A stretch of DNA of 64,000 bases, taken from NCBI GenBank assembly GCA_013397115.1, contig VWZW01004142.1, forward strand, positions 430,464 through 494,463, read 5' to 3'. The notes beneath the pieces were generated by a model. It did not search any database. It worked only from the letters and a program-made list of their open reading frames with translations, and was not told where the DNA came from. Position numbers and translations under genes: made by a program. Source of the DNA: Edolisoma coerulescens. Taxonomy: Eukaryota; Chordata; Aves; Passeriformes; Campephagidae. Below, one piece after another: positions 39,701 to 54,700 of this stretch (the stretch's first letter is position 1; every line of letters begins with the position of its first letter).

Positions 39701-42700
39701 AATATTCTTCTATGGTGAAGTCCAACTGAAAGCAAGTAATTAGTGTGCTCACCTTCTAATCACCTGAAGTGATTTTTTCATTTTTAGCATGTGGTGGATG
39801 AAATTAACTTGTTTTGCCAAATGAAACATGGTGTCTGTGATTAAGGCTATAACTAAAGTACAAAAATGTTTTAGCGGAGCAATGTTAAGCAAGATCATTT
39901 TGCAGCTTCTGTGGAGTTAAGTCCACTTCTCTGTGTTAGAAGTAAGCAATAGGCTACTAGGTCACTAAAAGTACAGAAGGAATGGAAAGGAGGACCCTCA
40001 GTAGCATCCAGTAGCAAAAGAAATGATATTTTTAATAAATAAATGGGATTGTAAGTCCATACATACTGCTCAAGGGACTGGAGCAGCAGAAAATGGCAGG
40101 AAGTTACTGATTTGTTTAAGCAAACAGAAATCTAACATTGTAGTCCTTTTAGCTGCATGTGTTTTGATCTTTAAACCTTTAGTTAAATGAGAATGTACAT
40201 TTTGCTACTGATGAATATCAATAGCTAGAGTTTAATAGATAAAAGTGGTATGTCAACTGAGATAAGTTGCGGTTTTTGGAAAAAAAAAGTCAAAAATCAT
40301 GCCTTGTGGGTCCTACTTGCTCCATATACTTGCAAAAGTTTGTGCACTCACCCAATGATCAGAAACTGTGCAGTGGGTTTGAGAAGTAAAAAATTTTGAG
40401 AACTTTTTAAAAATAAAGTATCAACAAGAAAATTTCAGCTTTATTAAATTACTAGGTAACTTGTGTAAAGAAAACTGCATTTTTTGTAGAATATAAGTCT
40501 TTTTAAATCTCCTTATTTCTGTGAAATAAAAAACCCAATTAGTTTTCACCTAGTTTTAGACAGTGAATACTTTCAGAATGCAGATGTGTTGCATGTGGTA
40601 GCAGACAACTGCTGCAAAATTACTGTAAAAAATTACAAAGACAAGCAGTGTAAGGTTGCCACTCTCAAGGTTAACTTGAGCCAGCGTGAAAAGCATGTTT
40701 AAATAAGCATCAAACTTTGGCTAGAAGTTAATTGTCCGCAAGTTTGTTGTTATCCTTTGTTTTTATGAAACTGCAGTCATAAGGTATTGAAAATGTCTGA
40801 TTAAAATGTAATTTATTTCTTTTGCTAGGAATTTAAGTTCTTGGAGCAGTCGCGGTCCCCATCCGTGTCCCCGAGTAAGCAGCCTGCCTCTGCAATTGCG
40901 TCAACGGTAACGTTGTTTGAGCAGTTCTGCAACGGAGGAAACCCCTTCGAAATTCAGGCCGACAGCAAAGATGATGAGACAGAAGACGTGTTAGCTTCCA
41001 ATGGGGTATGGAGTGTTTCAGGAAAAAAGAAGAAAAAAAAAAAAGCAAATGGTGCTTTCAGTAAATGATGATTTGTTGTGTGTAGCAATGGTGGCAAAGT
41101 GTCTTAGTACAAGGATCTGTTGCCTGCAGTACTGTGCTGCTTGGCTTTTAAAAGTGCCGGAAAACCAGGAATCCTGTTTAAAGTTTAGTTGGTTTTGCAC
41201 TGAATCAGTACTTTTTTTCCACTGAAGTCAAGTGTTTCTGAAGGTTAGCAAGACCTGTTCCACCTAAATTAGTACTTTTCCAGGGGTTTAAGTTAGCTTT
41301 CTTTGTGGAGGTAATATTATCATTTTAGGACTTGCTTTACAGCTTCCTAGGAAAGAATCGTTGTGGGTTGCTCCTTTGTTGTGTTTGTTCACACCTATGT
41401 GATTTGCCATGGATTTTCTGGTGTTTGTTACATCATTTTTAGCTGTAATTTAAATGCTCAGGACACTTTTTTTTTGTGGGTTCTTCTATAAAACTGAACA
41501 GTAACTGTGGGTTTTTTCAGAAGTCTGTCAAAATCTAGCAGTGATCAAATGTGTTTCAATGTAAAGCTTTGTACCATTCTCTTAAATTCTACTTTAGCAT
41601 GTTTTTGTTAAAGCTTTTATTCTTGTTTATCTCTTTGATTAATGATGTTTTCTTGGGCTTAACTAGTGCTACTGAGACTGGATAACATCTCAAGAGCAAA
41701 AAAGAATAATTGCTGTTTAGTGATTTCAGACTCCTCTGATACCTTGCAGGTTGCTGTTAGTGAATGAGAGCCTACATTGTTCCCACATTTTCTGTTTAGT
41801 GACTTGTAAGCACATACTTACACTTGTAGAAGGCTAGAATTATCTTCATTTCTCGCCTATCGATATATTGAGGTATTTTTATTTCTATCTGCACATTTGT
41901 ATGAGATATGAAAACTCTGCAAACAAGTTAGAACAGACCTTCTTTGGCCATTTCTAACATTTTACCCTTCAGAATCTGTTTCTCCTAGCTTGAAGAAAAA
42001 TTTAAAAGACACTGTCTTACTCTGTGCTAAGCTTTTGCTTGTACAAGCATGAAATCATTTGATGAAAAAACTAATATGCTGATGCATTAGTTATGCAAAT
42101 GCTGATGAATATGTTGGAGACACTGTTTCGTTGGCTTTTGCCAGCATGAAGTGTCACATTTCTGCCAAGCAGACTTCTATCAGTAAGATCAAATCATGGA
42201 ATCAGTGAATTGTTAGTGTTGAAAGGGACCTCTGGAGATCATCTAGTCCAGCCTCCTTGCCAAGGCAGGGTACCTGGAGCAGGTCACAGAAGAACACATC
42301 CGGGTGGGTTTTGAATGAGGGAGACTCCATTACTTCACTGGGCAGCCTGTTCCAGTTCTCTGCCACTTTCTTATGTTGATGTGAAATTCCTTGTGTTTTA
42401 GTTTATGGCCATTGCTCCTCATCCTGTCTCTGGGCACCACTGAAAACAGCCTGGCACCATCTTCTTGGCACCTGCCTTTGAGATGTTTATATGCATCGAT
42501 GAGATCCCCTCTCTGTCTTCTTCAGACTAAACAGATCCAGTTCCCGCAGTCTCTCCTCATAAGAGAGACCCCGTATCACGTTTGTGGCCCTCCACTGGAC
42601 TCTCTCTAGTAGCTCCTTGTAATACCTTCTTCTGACTTCAGTTGTATATTATCTTTTCTCTCTTTCCTCCAAAGATGAACCTTTTTTGAGAAGTAATAGA

Positions 42701-45700
42701 GCTTGAAGTCTCTTACAGCATCCCACTTCTGGTACCATCTGGCATAGACACTGCAGGCTTATGAGAGGCAGTGGTCCTGCAGGTCTTGCTGGCACTCTTT
42801 GTAACCTGCATGCATTACAAAACATAAATGTAAAACAGACTGAAATTTGTCTCTCTGAATGGAGGCACAGGACAGGTTAATTAACTTGTCAGTTGGTGTA
42901 CAGGACATCTGCCAGGGCCGGTATTGGAAGGAAGGTATTTTGTGACTGAGGTGACTATACTCTACAGATGACCATCCTACTTTCCATTTTGACATTTTTA
43001 ATCTTCTCTCTCCATTACTGTCCCAGAGGCAGGGTAACTGAGGTTCTTGTTAATAGATCCCTTGGGATGGATTAGAGTGAAACAACACTGAATGATCAGT
43101 GTTTATACATACATATAAATGGCAGGTTTATTTTAGAACAATTTGGTTTCAGTGGAAATGAGGTATGTAGCTCTTTTATCTAGGGTGTTGTTATCTACAG
43201 TAATATACCAATATAAAAGTATCAAGCTATAATTTAAGAAAATATACAATGGAAAGAAAGAAGGAAAGGATAAGAGTAGATAGTGGAAAGATAATATTAT
43301 TTGTGGATCCAACCGAGACTTGATTTTAATTTTAATGTCCATTGGTCAAAGTGATGATCACAATCTTGATCTGCCAGGGCTGAGGCAAACCCACCAAACA
43401 TAAAGTTCATTGGGTTAATAGACATTCACATTCAGGGGGGAACACCCAAGTACCTCTCCTGGCGGGGTGTTTTACATGGTCTGCTGCAACACTCTGGATC
43501 ATGTGCAGTCCTCTGGTGGAAGGCCCCAGAAATGAGTCTGGGGGCACTTTGGGGGTCTTCAATGGTTTGTGGCCCCTTCTAAATGACCTGACTGCTATTT
43601 GACCCTGCTTAGTTGAGCCAGTTATGCCTTATCAGAAGGGGTGAATACCTTAAGGCTTATGTGATACCTCTTCATGGGAAGGACATTGGCATGATAAAAA
43701 GCATTATCCTATCTCGCAGGATCTGCTTATTATTGGCTTTTTCCCTTATCTGGCTCAAAAAACAGCTTCTTGCTAAACAAAGGCTGGTTTTTCATGGTTG
43801 TACTCTGGCAGTGGGTGTGCTCCCCCTCTGTCTTATGTAGATCAGAGGTTTTGCGACCACACAGCTCGGGTGTGCAAACCTGGCCTCAGCAGAGCACCTG
43901 CTGCTCTTGCAAATTGCTGATTGTTCGAGCCATTAACCTTTAACGTTTCAGTCTCACAACTGTCTGTTCCGAAGTGCTGATACAGAAAGAACTCCTATTT
44001 AAAAAGCAGAAGCTACACTTATTTTGTTATTCTTTACATAGAAAGATAAATAACCTGCTTAGACAATGCAGGATAAAATTCTTACTGAGGTTTTTTGTTT
44101 CAGTGTCTTGACTGACCAGTTAAGGTGGTGGCATATGTTTGCACTGAAAATTGGAATTATTTCAGATGGAGGTTGCAAAATTTTGTTTCCAGAGAATGCA
44201 GCCATGTTGCCAAATATAGAAGGAGGTAGCATGATAAGGACATAAACGGTTAAATTACTTGTGAGTTCATCTGTAGGGTGCAAAGAACTGTCAGGATTTC
44301 TTTCGAGAATTTTAAAGTCTTTTTAAGTGCTTAGTTGTTGCCCCTGGACCCAGTCACCTCAGCTCTCTATCTTGAGCTTCAGTGGGATGCTTTATGTCCC
44401 TTTTCTGTAACTTCTTAAAATGTCTTTCTTGTGATACAGTTAACTTCCAGTATTGTAACACTCTTCAACTTTGATGAATCTTACCTCTGCCTAGGGGTTG
44501 GTTTGAGTGGATTGCCTAAACGCTTGTGAGTGATTATTGCTGCAAGATGTCTGAATTCATTTTGGCACTTTAAAATTTACTGCAGACTGTGCATAGTCAA
44601 AATAGATTTATAAGGTCTTTTCAGGTTGAGGTCACTATTTAATAGTTGTGAGTTAATGCATACTTTAAAATACAGATGTGTTTATCTCATAAATAGCTTT
44701 TCCAGATCATTAATAGCATTAGATTGGGGAGACTTAATAAGGTATTTTTCCCTGTTAAAAAAAAAATAGAATAAGAGGGATTTTGAGAATTTATGATGTT
44801 AAGACAGTTAATTAATGTCAACTGTCAGATTCTTACATCAATATGAATTGTAGTTACCAGTTTGTAGTCAATTTATCATTTTACTGTCACTGGATTTTAA
44901 TTGAATCAGCACATCATTTATTATATATTTATGCATAATAAGTGGTGGTAATTCTCTGTGCTAATGTTCCAGCCAAGTTAGTTAAACTGTGATTCTTTTT
45001 GTCTTTAGTCAAGGCTGACCTTGGCTCATTTTTGAAATAAACTGAGCTGCTTTCATTACAACTTCCCTTTGTCTAAAATGTTCATGAGGTAGATATTTTG
45101 CCTGGGAATACTAATGGTCTAAACATTTCTTTTGAGTGTCTCATGCTACATTCCTTTTTTTTCCACCTGAGCTGTTCTTGTTTTGAATTTGTTTGTACTG
45201 TGGGGTTCTTGCTTTTATAACACAGTGCTTTCATAGTGCTAGCCTTTAAAGGTCTCAGCAAGTTGGGGCCAGGGCATGCATGACTGAAAAAATACATGTC
45301 CTAGTGATGCCTTGAGTGGCCACCTGAAAACAGAGACTAGACAAGAATAAGGGAATAAAAGAAGGTATTTATTTGAAGGGCTTTCAAAGGTGGACCCTGG
45401 GTCACGGGTTCTTCACACTTTTATAAGTTTGATCCATTTGCATGTCAGGATTAATTCTCCAATTATAACCTCAGTTCATGATGTAATTACCCCAAATTTG
45501 CCCCCCTCTTCAGAGGCTTTTAGTTTACACATTTTGGGCCTGGTGTCCTTGAAGAGCAAGGCCTGTTATGTCTAACCAACATGAGAGAGCAGCAGCTAAG
45601 AGGCCACAAGAAACTTCAGAGTTACACACTGAGCAGTATAGATTTTGAAAAATATAGAAGTTAAAACCTAAGGCATCACTAGTGTGTTTCAGCTGCCATG

Positions 45701-48700
45701 TCTTAAGGATCCTGCAACGAGTGTGTTACCTGTGTCACTATTGACTGTGTGTATAAAGTGGCTTCAAAGCAATGGGTGTGTTAAGGAAAAGTCTCTCTCT
45801 TCAAGTCTCCAAGTGCAGGTGCATTCTGGAGTTGTGCAAACAACTGCAAGTTTTTTTTTTTGTTTTGGTTTCTTTTCTTAATTAAATGTGCTCAATGTAA
45901 ACAAATATTTTTGTGAGGCAATAGTTTAGTTGCTCTTGCAATAATAATTAAGTATTATGCAGTGCCAGGTTTTTTTTGTTTGTTTGTTTTACTGCCACTC
46001 TGTGGATGAATTTTGAGGATTTATTACTGGTTTTTTTCAGATTGTAAAGCAAATAATAAAAGCTCAAATATGTGGGTACTTTATACATCAACTAGAAAGC
46101 AAAACAAACTATTGGTAGTTGAAATAGAATGATGCAAATATTTACTCAATCAACATAATATAATTTGCCTGCTGCATTTTTAAAGAACATTGTCAGCAAC
46201 CTTTCAACCGGCCAAGTTATTTGTATCACAATCAAGGTAAAAGCCAAAAAGTGACCAAAGTGCCACATTAAATGAGTGACAATATTGTAAGAAAAATATT
46301 CTTAGTCAATTATTGTTTTCCTTTTTTTTTTTAAACAGTATGAATCAGATGAACAAGAAAAAAGTGCGTATCAAGAGTATGATAGTGATAGTGATGTTCC
46401 TGAAGAGTTGAAAAGAGATTATGTGGATGAGCAGACAGGAGATGCCCCGATAAAAAGGTAAGTAGGCAGTGTGCATCCTTGGTCCAATTTACCTGCTTTT
46501 CATCTCAGTATTCTAATTAGTTCAGTTTGTATAATCTACAACAGTGGAATAATAACCAAATAATCATTATGCTGCCTGCACAGTTAGAAGGCTCAGCACT
46601 TAGATCTCCAGAATGGGGAGGAACATTAAACCTCTCATCATTATTGCAGACAAAACCTGAAGAAAGGAACATTTTGAAAGCAGATAAAGGCTCTCTGAAG
46701 CAGGTAGTGGAAAACTGATTAATAAGGATTAGATGTTAACTGAAGGTTCTTCTATAGCAGCTGTTGTGTATATTTGTAATTTCTGTTGTATCAAAAGCAG
46801 TTGTTTGCAGACAAATGGTTTGAGTTTTGGGCTTCTGCAGAGCAGTAAAGTTCTACAGATTAAGGAAAAAAAAATATTAAGGAAAAAAATTCTTCCATAG
46901 CTTGGAGACAATAATTTTGAATTTTAAATTCTCTTTTTCTTTAATACACACATAAATATATTAATGAATATACATATTCTATTTTGATGGATATAAAAAA
47001 GTGTTTTATTTATGTATATTCATATAAACAAAGCCAACTTCGTGTCCTTTAAAAGGCTCTGAAAACAGTTTTCTGTCTAGGACTCTGTACAACTTAGATG
47101 TACATTCAGACTTTGTGAGGGAGGCTAACATTTCTTTATGTAGGGCTTGCAGGACAACTAGAATGCCATCACTTGGGTCAAAGCAGAGTAATGTACAAGA
47201 GTTGCTGTCCATAGGTTTGTGCTATGAAATTGAAATTTTTGGAAGAATGTAATTTTGAGGTATGGCAGCTGGCAGAAGATTTCTCTTGTAGAAAATGAAA
47301 ACGTCTCTAGTTGGATAAATATCATTGAGTCTAACTTGCTGCCTCTTTCAGGCATAAAATTTATGAAAAATTTAATGACTTTTTTAGTTTCATCTTCCTC
47401 AATATTGCTTCTATTCCTAGATAGTAACTTTTAGCTGTAGGTGACTAACTTGCCTCCTTTTGTTGTGACTTGCATTGTTTTTATTCTCTTTATTTCATGA
47501 ATTATGAATTTGAGTCAGAGAGATTAAAATGGCAGTTGATGCAAGACAGAGGCTTGCAGAACTCCAGCATTAGAATAAAAGTTAAAAATTCCTTTCTCTA
47601 GCACAATTCCATGTAAATTAGGTCAGGCTTCTCTCTCAAATGTTAGAATCCTAACCCAGTTGTGCTTTGGCATAAATAAAATGCTGCACTGGAAGACATA
47701 CTCTCATGTGAAAGAAGGGGGGAGGAATAATGTATTTTCCACTAAATTTTATTTGTATGTCTTTGAATGTTTTCACATTTGGTGTATTTTATTTTGTTTT
47801 CTTTCAAGCGTTTCTCGAGAAACTCTGAGGAGCAGAAAGAGATCAGATTATAACCTCAATAAAGTGAATGCACCTATTCTAACAAACACTACACTGAATG
47901 TAATAAGGCTTGTTGGTATGTAGAATAATTGTAGTTTTTTATAAGTGTTTTTGATTTTTGTGCAAACTTACGGATTATAGCAAATATATTAAATGATATT
48001 TAAGGCCCTGAAAAATATACCTAGTTGGGCTCTATTTCTACTCTTTGAAAATGTTAATAAAATAGAAATAAAGCACTAAACAAATATTTTTAATTAAATA
48101 GACAAATTTGCTTATATCTTGTGAGTTATTTTTACCTGGAAAATTAATCTGCAGACATATGTTGGTTTTAACCTATAATGGTAGTTAATTTGTCTAAAAT
48201 ATTGAATGTGTTAGAAGAGTGGAGATAGCAAGCAAAAAGATTAATGCTCTGTGTTGCTGATGTGTTTTATTAAATATTTTAAAGTAGAATAGTTGCAAAA
48301 GTAAGAACTTTAAGACTGGGGTTTTTTTTCCAAATTATTACTCAAATTCTCACACTCAGAATAACTGTTTTTACTGCATCATAATCAAGTAGAAGAAAAG
48401 AGCCCTCTCATACATCCTAGTAATTCCTAGGGAGTTTAGGGAATCTGTCCCTGGAGGTGATCCAGACATGACTGGACAGGCTGCTGAGCAGCCTCATTTA
48501 GACCTGCTCGGAGCAGGAGGTTGCCCTAGGCCACTTCTTGAGGTCTTTTCTTGCCAAGTTTTCTATGAAAACACTGGCCTCCAATTCTAGATGTGATGGG
48601 ATTGATTTTTCGTGATCATGCCTTCTGTGTGATGATCTAGATAACTGTACGATAGCAATTTTCTGCTACTGACTTCTGTTTTATTTCTAGAGAAGGGGAA

Positions 48701-51700
48701 GTAACTGCCTAAATTTATCTGAGTAGGCAGAAGAGAGAGGAATTCTGTATGTGTTGCATTAATGAGGTTTGCCTTCAATGTTTTTGTGCTTGAAAATTAT
48801 TGTTGCACTTCAGAGTAAGCCCTTTTAAAAAAGGTTACTCCAACACCTGGTTAGTACCTTTTGCTGTCTTTGAGGGCAGCATGAAAGCCAGGAATTAATT
48901 TTCTAGACCTTTTTTGCAGGTTTGCTAAAACCTTTTTTTTCCTTGAGCATTTACCATAGAGACCTGAAAAAAGAGTTCATTCTGTTGTGACTTTCCTCGC
49001 ATTGATCTGTGACTAGGTTGGAGAGATTTGTTTGCTGCTTCCTACAGTAAGGTTTTGCTCTAAGAAAATTTAGGATTGAATCTAGAAACCACTCATGGCA
49101 CTTTCATGCAAACTCCAGCCTCTGTCCCTGCCATAAAACAGTGTGTGAGTAGGTGAAGCAGTAGCTCTGGTATTCCAGTTTTACATAAGGAGTCTTTCTA
49201 CTTGTGGATTATGTTCATAACCCCAAAATTAAACATTGTATGCTCCTATGTATGCTTTTTTTCTCCTTCTGGAATTATTATTAATTTTCAATTTTTCTGC
49301 TGTTTGGGGTGTTTTATATTGTTTTTGTAATGAGTGATTGTAGTGCTATTTGAAACACGGAATTAGAAAGGGACCTCCTGCAGGAGGAAGATGTCATTTA
49401 GTACTGCCTGTAAATATACTTGTTTTGCACTCCAGCTTAAAAATACTTCTGTTCCCACCACTCATTCTAATAGGAATTCTATTCCAGAAGCCTCATCAGG
49501 CTATAGATTAAAAAAAAAAAATCCACCTATTTTCTGCTGACTTGATCTTATGACAAAAGAAATTTTCAGGTTTAACAGATCGTCTTGTTTTTTGATGCGT
49601 ACTGCTCTGCTGTTTTACAGAAAGCAATAGTATTTCTTCTCAGTCTTTGATTTACTAAACAATGTACCAAGATTTTTAGTACCCTCTCTATTTATCCACC
49701 AGAAACTTAAATTTTCTGCTCTTGTTATAATCTTACCAAAATCATGTGCGATACTTTGGTTGAGATCTTCCTGCATTGTCTAATTGTTGTATCATTGCAT
49801 CATGGTCCTGAGTTCCTTCCGTTTTGCGCCTCTTTTGATTTCTTACAGCATCCTTGTACTGGCAGTTCAATCCGTGTGTAATGACCTCATACAGCCAGCA
49901 GATCCTTCACTTTCCTAGTTTTTTCCAAGAGAAAAGCTGCTAGCTTATAGTAGAAAGATGCATGTTTTTTCATTAATTGTCCCCTAAATGCTAGGGGATA
50001 CAATTTGTGCTACTGAATTTCATCTAATTTTTATTACTACAGTCCTCAAGTACTCCTGTACATTATGTCAGTCCTTTTTGTTTTGATGGTGCCTCTTTAT
50101 TTTTTTCTATTATCACTCTTATTTTTGTGCCAGAGTAATTAATGAAAATATTAAAGAAATGGCCCATTGCTGGGAACTCCACTAGTAGCTTTTTCAGTTA
50201 CTTCCCTTTTCAACACACTCTAGCTTCATTTATTTACTGTGCAATATTTTTAAATTAATACTTTCACTAAATCCGAGATAGACGAAATGTGCTGTGTCCT
50301 TTGTCTAGAAAATCATGTACCTTAGTCTGGTACAGTTCACTTCTGTTAGATTTATATTGTTTTTGCCGCCATATTTCTGTTTTTATAATTTCCATACTTG
50401 CTTCAAAACAGTCTGAAATAATGCACCCTAAAAATTAAAACAGTAGATCAGTAGTTATTTGGATGACTATTTTCCCTCTTGAATATGTTTTTCTTTGCTG
50501 TTTTTCAGTCATAGTGATGAAGATGCAGATTTAAGTTGCTCAGTCAAGTAACAGGAATCATTGCCTTACTTTTTATGAATGTGGTAGTACCCACTGAATG
50601 AGTATGACAGTGTTTGTTAACCATTTTGAACATTTCTATGTGCTGTATGCTTTGTATGGAGGCTAGATGAATAAAAAAAATGTAGCTAAGTATTTATAAA
50701 CTACATAAATGAGTTGCTAATGTATGATTTAAGTGGGAGCTGCTACAATTGTGTTTGAATTTCAAGTGAACTGTTCAATTTAGCAGATTTCTCTTGCGTT
50801 AATAAACTAAGGTAATTATTTCTCTTTCTAGTATAAAGTAGCCATTAGACTAATTTATAAGGTTAATTTTTCCTATCAAGCCATTTCATGTTGACTTAAA
50901 ATGTAAAGAAAGAATAAACCTGTGTTAAATTAGTATGGAATATTTTGACTAAGCACTATATATCAACAAGAATAATTAATGACTATGTCATTGTATATAT
51001 TGATTAAGTGATAATTAATATCATTCTGACGTAAGAAATAGGTTAGTGGGTATTTCTTATATTGATGGGTTTTAATGCTCTTTTGGCCTCATTTTTGCTT
51101 GTGTTAAGAATGGGTTTTGAGGACAAATTCTTAGATTTTGCTTGCTTTAAGCCCCATTATCTTTTAAGAAAATAATAATGGTGATGACAAACCTCACAGC
51201 AGGAGTCGTTAGGTGAAGTGAGTGATCCCATAACATAGAACCTCTTGCGACTTAAAAAAACCTTAAATCACGTAGTCTTTCAAAATGATTTAGCTACAAC
51301 GGACTTCGCACTTTTTCCTTCAAAGCAGCATCTTAGCTCTTAATGTATGTCTTCCTTCCACCATTCCTTTTTCCTGGTCACCTGCATCTGAGATTCTTGA
51401 GGGATGGTCTTGTCATTGAAGACTGATGCACAGAAGGCATTTGGTATCTCAGCCTTTTCTGCATCCCCTCCCCAGGGTTGCTTCTCCATTTAGTAGCAGG
51501 CCTTTTGTCATCAATGTATTTGAAGAAGCCCTTCTTGTTGTCCTTGATGTTCTTGACCAGATTTAATTCCAGGTGAGCCTTGGCTTTTCTTATCTTACTT
51601 CTCCTCACTCCAACAACATCTCTATATTCATTCCAAGTGGCCTGTCCCTGCTTCTACCTCCTTTATATCTCCTGCTTATTACTGAGTTTTGACAGTTGTT

Positions 51701-54700
51701 CCTTGTTCATCCATGCTGGCCTCTTGCCTTGTCTGCTCAATTTCTTGCTCATCAGGATGCACCATTCTTGAGCCTGGAGGAAGTAGTGCTTGAATATTGA
51801 TCATCTCTCTTGGACTCTTTTTTCCTGCAGGGCCCCATGGGATTCTTCCAAAAACGTCCCCGAAGAAGCTAAAGTTAGCTCTCCGAAAGTCCAGAGTTGC
51901 AATTTTGCTTGCTGTCCTGCTTCCTTCATGCAGGATACTGAACTCCACAATCTCATGGTCACTGTAGCCAAGGCTGTCCCCAACCTTCACACCTCTAACA
52001 AGGCCTTCCTTGTTCATTAGTATGAGGTTGAGCAACACACAATTCCTCATTGGTATCTTTCACCATCTCTGTCAGGAAGTTGTTGTCAATGCTTTACTGT
52101 TTGTGCTTTGCTGTTTTGTTCTAGCAGATGTCAGGATGATTGAAGTCCCCTGTGAGAACCAGGGCCTGTGACCATGAGGCTACTTCTACTTGTCTGTTAA
52201 AAGACTTCATATACTTCCTTCTCCTGGTCAGGTGGCCTGTAGCAAACACCCCCAAGAGTGTCACCCTTCTCAGTCTGCCCTGTTACCCTAACACGCTCTC
52301 AACTGACTCATCATACACCCCAAGACAGAGCTTGATACATTCCAAGTGTTGCCTCACATATAGGGCAACTCCACCATTGTGCTTTCCAGGTCTGTCTTTC
52401 CTAAACAGCATGTAGCCCTTCATGACAATGTTCCAGTCACACAAGCCATCCCAACATACCTCCTTAACTGCAATGAGATCAAAGCCCTGTCACTGCACAC
52501 ACATCTCTAATTCCTCCTGTTTGTTCCCTACACTGCCTGCATTGGTGTACAGGCACTTTGTAGAGGTATTTGAGTATGTCAATATCCCAGTGGGAGTGCA
52601 AGGGGATGTCCCGTAGTCCTGTCTTATACTGGTGTCTTTGGCTGCTTGTACTTGCTGAAGGTATCCCCACTTAAAACTTATTTTGCTGCATGCGTGCTCA
52701 CTATAACGCTCCCCTTACCCCAGCTTTCCTAGTTTAAAGCTCACTTTACCAGGTTGGCCTGGTAAAGATTTATTGGCAAAGATTTGTGTGTGCTAATTTG
52801 GGAGGTGGGTTAGTTTTACATATATTAGTCTAATAAAGAATACTCTCCTTGCTATCCTTAAGGACAAAAGGAGTTCTACAAGCAATGCTTCAAAAGAAAC
52901 CTGGCAAATGTTCAGCAGTTTTAGCTATCTAGAGCCTCTAGAAATTCAAGCTAGTTTCAGTTGCTGAAACTTTAAGTGTTGTTTTCAAGTATTTTTGGAA
53001 GTTTCTATTTTGATATGGATTTGAACTGTGTGTATACTGTTTGGAAATGTTCTTATTTATCCCTTTTTAACCCAAAATAGTAACTTTAGAGCAAGTAGGT
53101 AACAATGGGTAGACATTAAAAATTGGTGTCCTGTTAGAGACAGCAACAAGGAGGAAATGTTCTTGGAACACTTGTTGTGTCAAGATGCTGAGTGATGTAG
53201 TAATAGAGAAATGTTCTTGGCATTGGAAGATTTTTATAGGGACAATACTTGAGCAGTGTACAGTGCACAGCCCTTTGGAAAAGCATAAGACACTGCCCAA
53301 GAGATTACCTTTAATATTCATGCCAGCTGCACAGATACTTGGAAGTCTTAACTGTCCAGAATGTGACTCATCACTCTTATATTGTGTTTGGGTTGCAGGC
53401 AAGTTTAAAAATGTGTTTATCACAGAGTGAGTGGAAAAAGTCAGCCTGTGGCAACACAGAATATTCAGATAGCACAGATGAAGGTGCTTCTTGCTTTAAT
53501 TAGGGTACCACTACCATCATGTCACAAACATCCAAAAATTTCCACATTGGACTGTGCATTTGGTTTTCCCTTTTAGAAGACAAATAGAATTTTCTAAGTC
53601 CACTTTTCAGTTTGTTCATAATGCTATGGGTCTAAACATTAATAATTAAGTAGTATAGAGTTAACAAATGGGCTAAACTGACGAATACTAATTATTACAA
53701 CCTGTGTCAAATCTCCAAAAATAACAAAATATATTCTTGTGTGTCTTAGCAAACAGGGGCATAGTCACGTAGTACTCAATAGGGAGTCTAAATTAGATAG
53801 AAACCTAGAAGGTAGCAATGTCAGGCAATCACTTGGTTCTTAATCTAGTGCTCTACCATTTTATCAGGTATGTAGCTGTATCATGTATTTTTCAACTTAG
53901 TTATCTTTGCTGACCTACACAATTAATTGCTTGAAAAATTCAAATAGCTCCCTGATTACTAAAGGCTAGCTTTTGTTTCTTTGTTACCCAGTTTCTCTGA
54001 TTAAACCAATATTTTCTCTATCTATTAGTAAATTACTTTTCTGGGCACAGTATTAACTTGAACATGAGTGTTGCTGACTACAGGAAAAAGAAATTGTTAT
54101 AGCCCCTTCCTGTAATTTTTTCAGTCTGTCACATCAAAACATGTCTGGAATATGACAATTTGTGGAATGACCTGCTGTATCCTACATGCTGGGTAGACTG
54201 CATTTGTGTTTTGGTTCAAAAATTGCTGTCTGTCTCTTGCTATAGTAACCAAAACCTTGTTATATGTTCTTTATGTTTTTAAAACACTAAAAGGGCAAGT
54301 AGGATGTCATTTTGAGGTAGCCAGCAGGAAATATGGGGTCTCTGCCAATATCAGGGTTTTCATTAAGTATGCTTCTTTTATGACCCATTGAAGAGCCATG
54401 TCCTATGCTGGAAAACAAAAATAACTGAAAACTATAGGCCCTGTGAACTAGGTGTGTAGGGAAAAATCCCTTTTGGTGTCCAAATACTATGATCAGTTTG
54501 ATTCAGATAACATATAGGTGAAGATCCTGTGGTTGGGGATTTTTAATTATTTAAAAAAAATTATTTTCCCAAGTCAAGTGTGTTACAATAGAGAACAGGA
54601 AGGAAGAGAAGGAATTATTATTCTCCCTGGATGTGCCAGGGTACTGACATCCTCCTTTACTCACTGTCTGTCTCCCTGGAAATATTTCAAACTTAAAACT

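Noticed and set aside
45301..45682. DNA transposon (MITE) with 13-bp terminal inverted repeats
   Set aside because: Four of the 13 bp are the palindromic CTAG target; TG...CA ends with TATA and polyadenylation signals in order fit an LTR better.
51679..52050. 123-codon minus-strand frame as a host gene
   Set aside because: The sequence is CR1 endonuclease ([13 protein letters not shown] type), part of a broken LINE.
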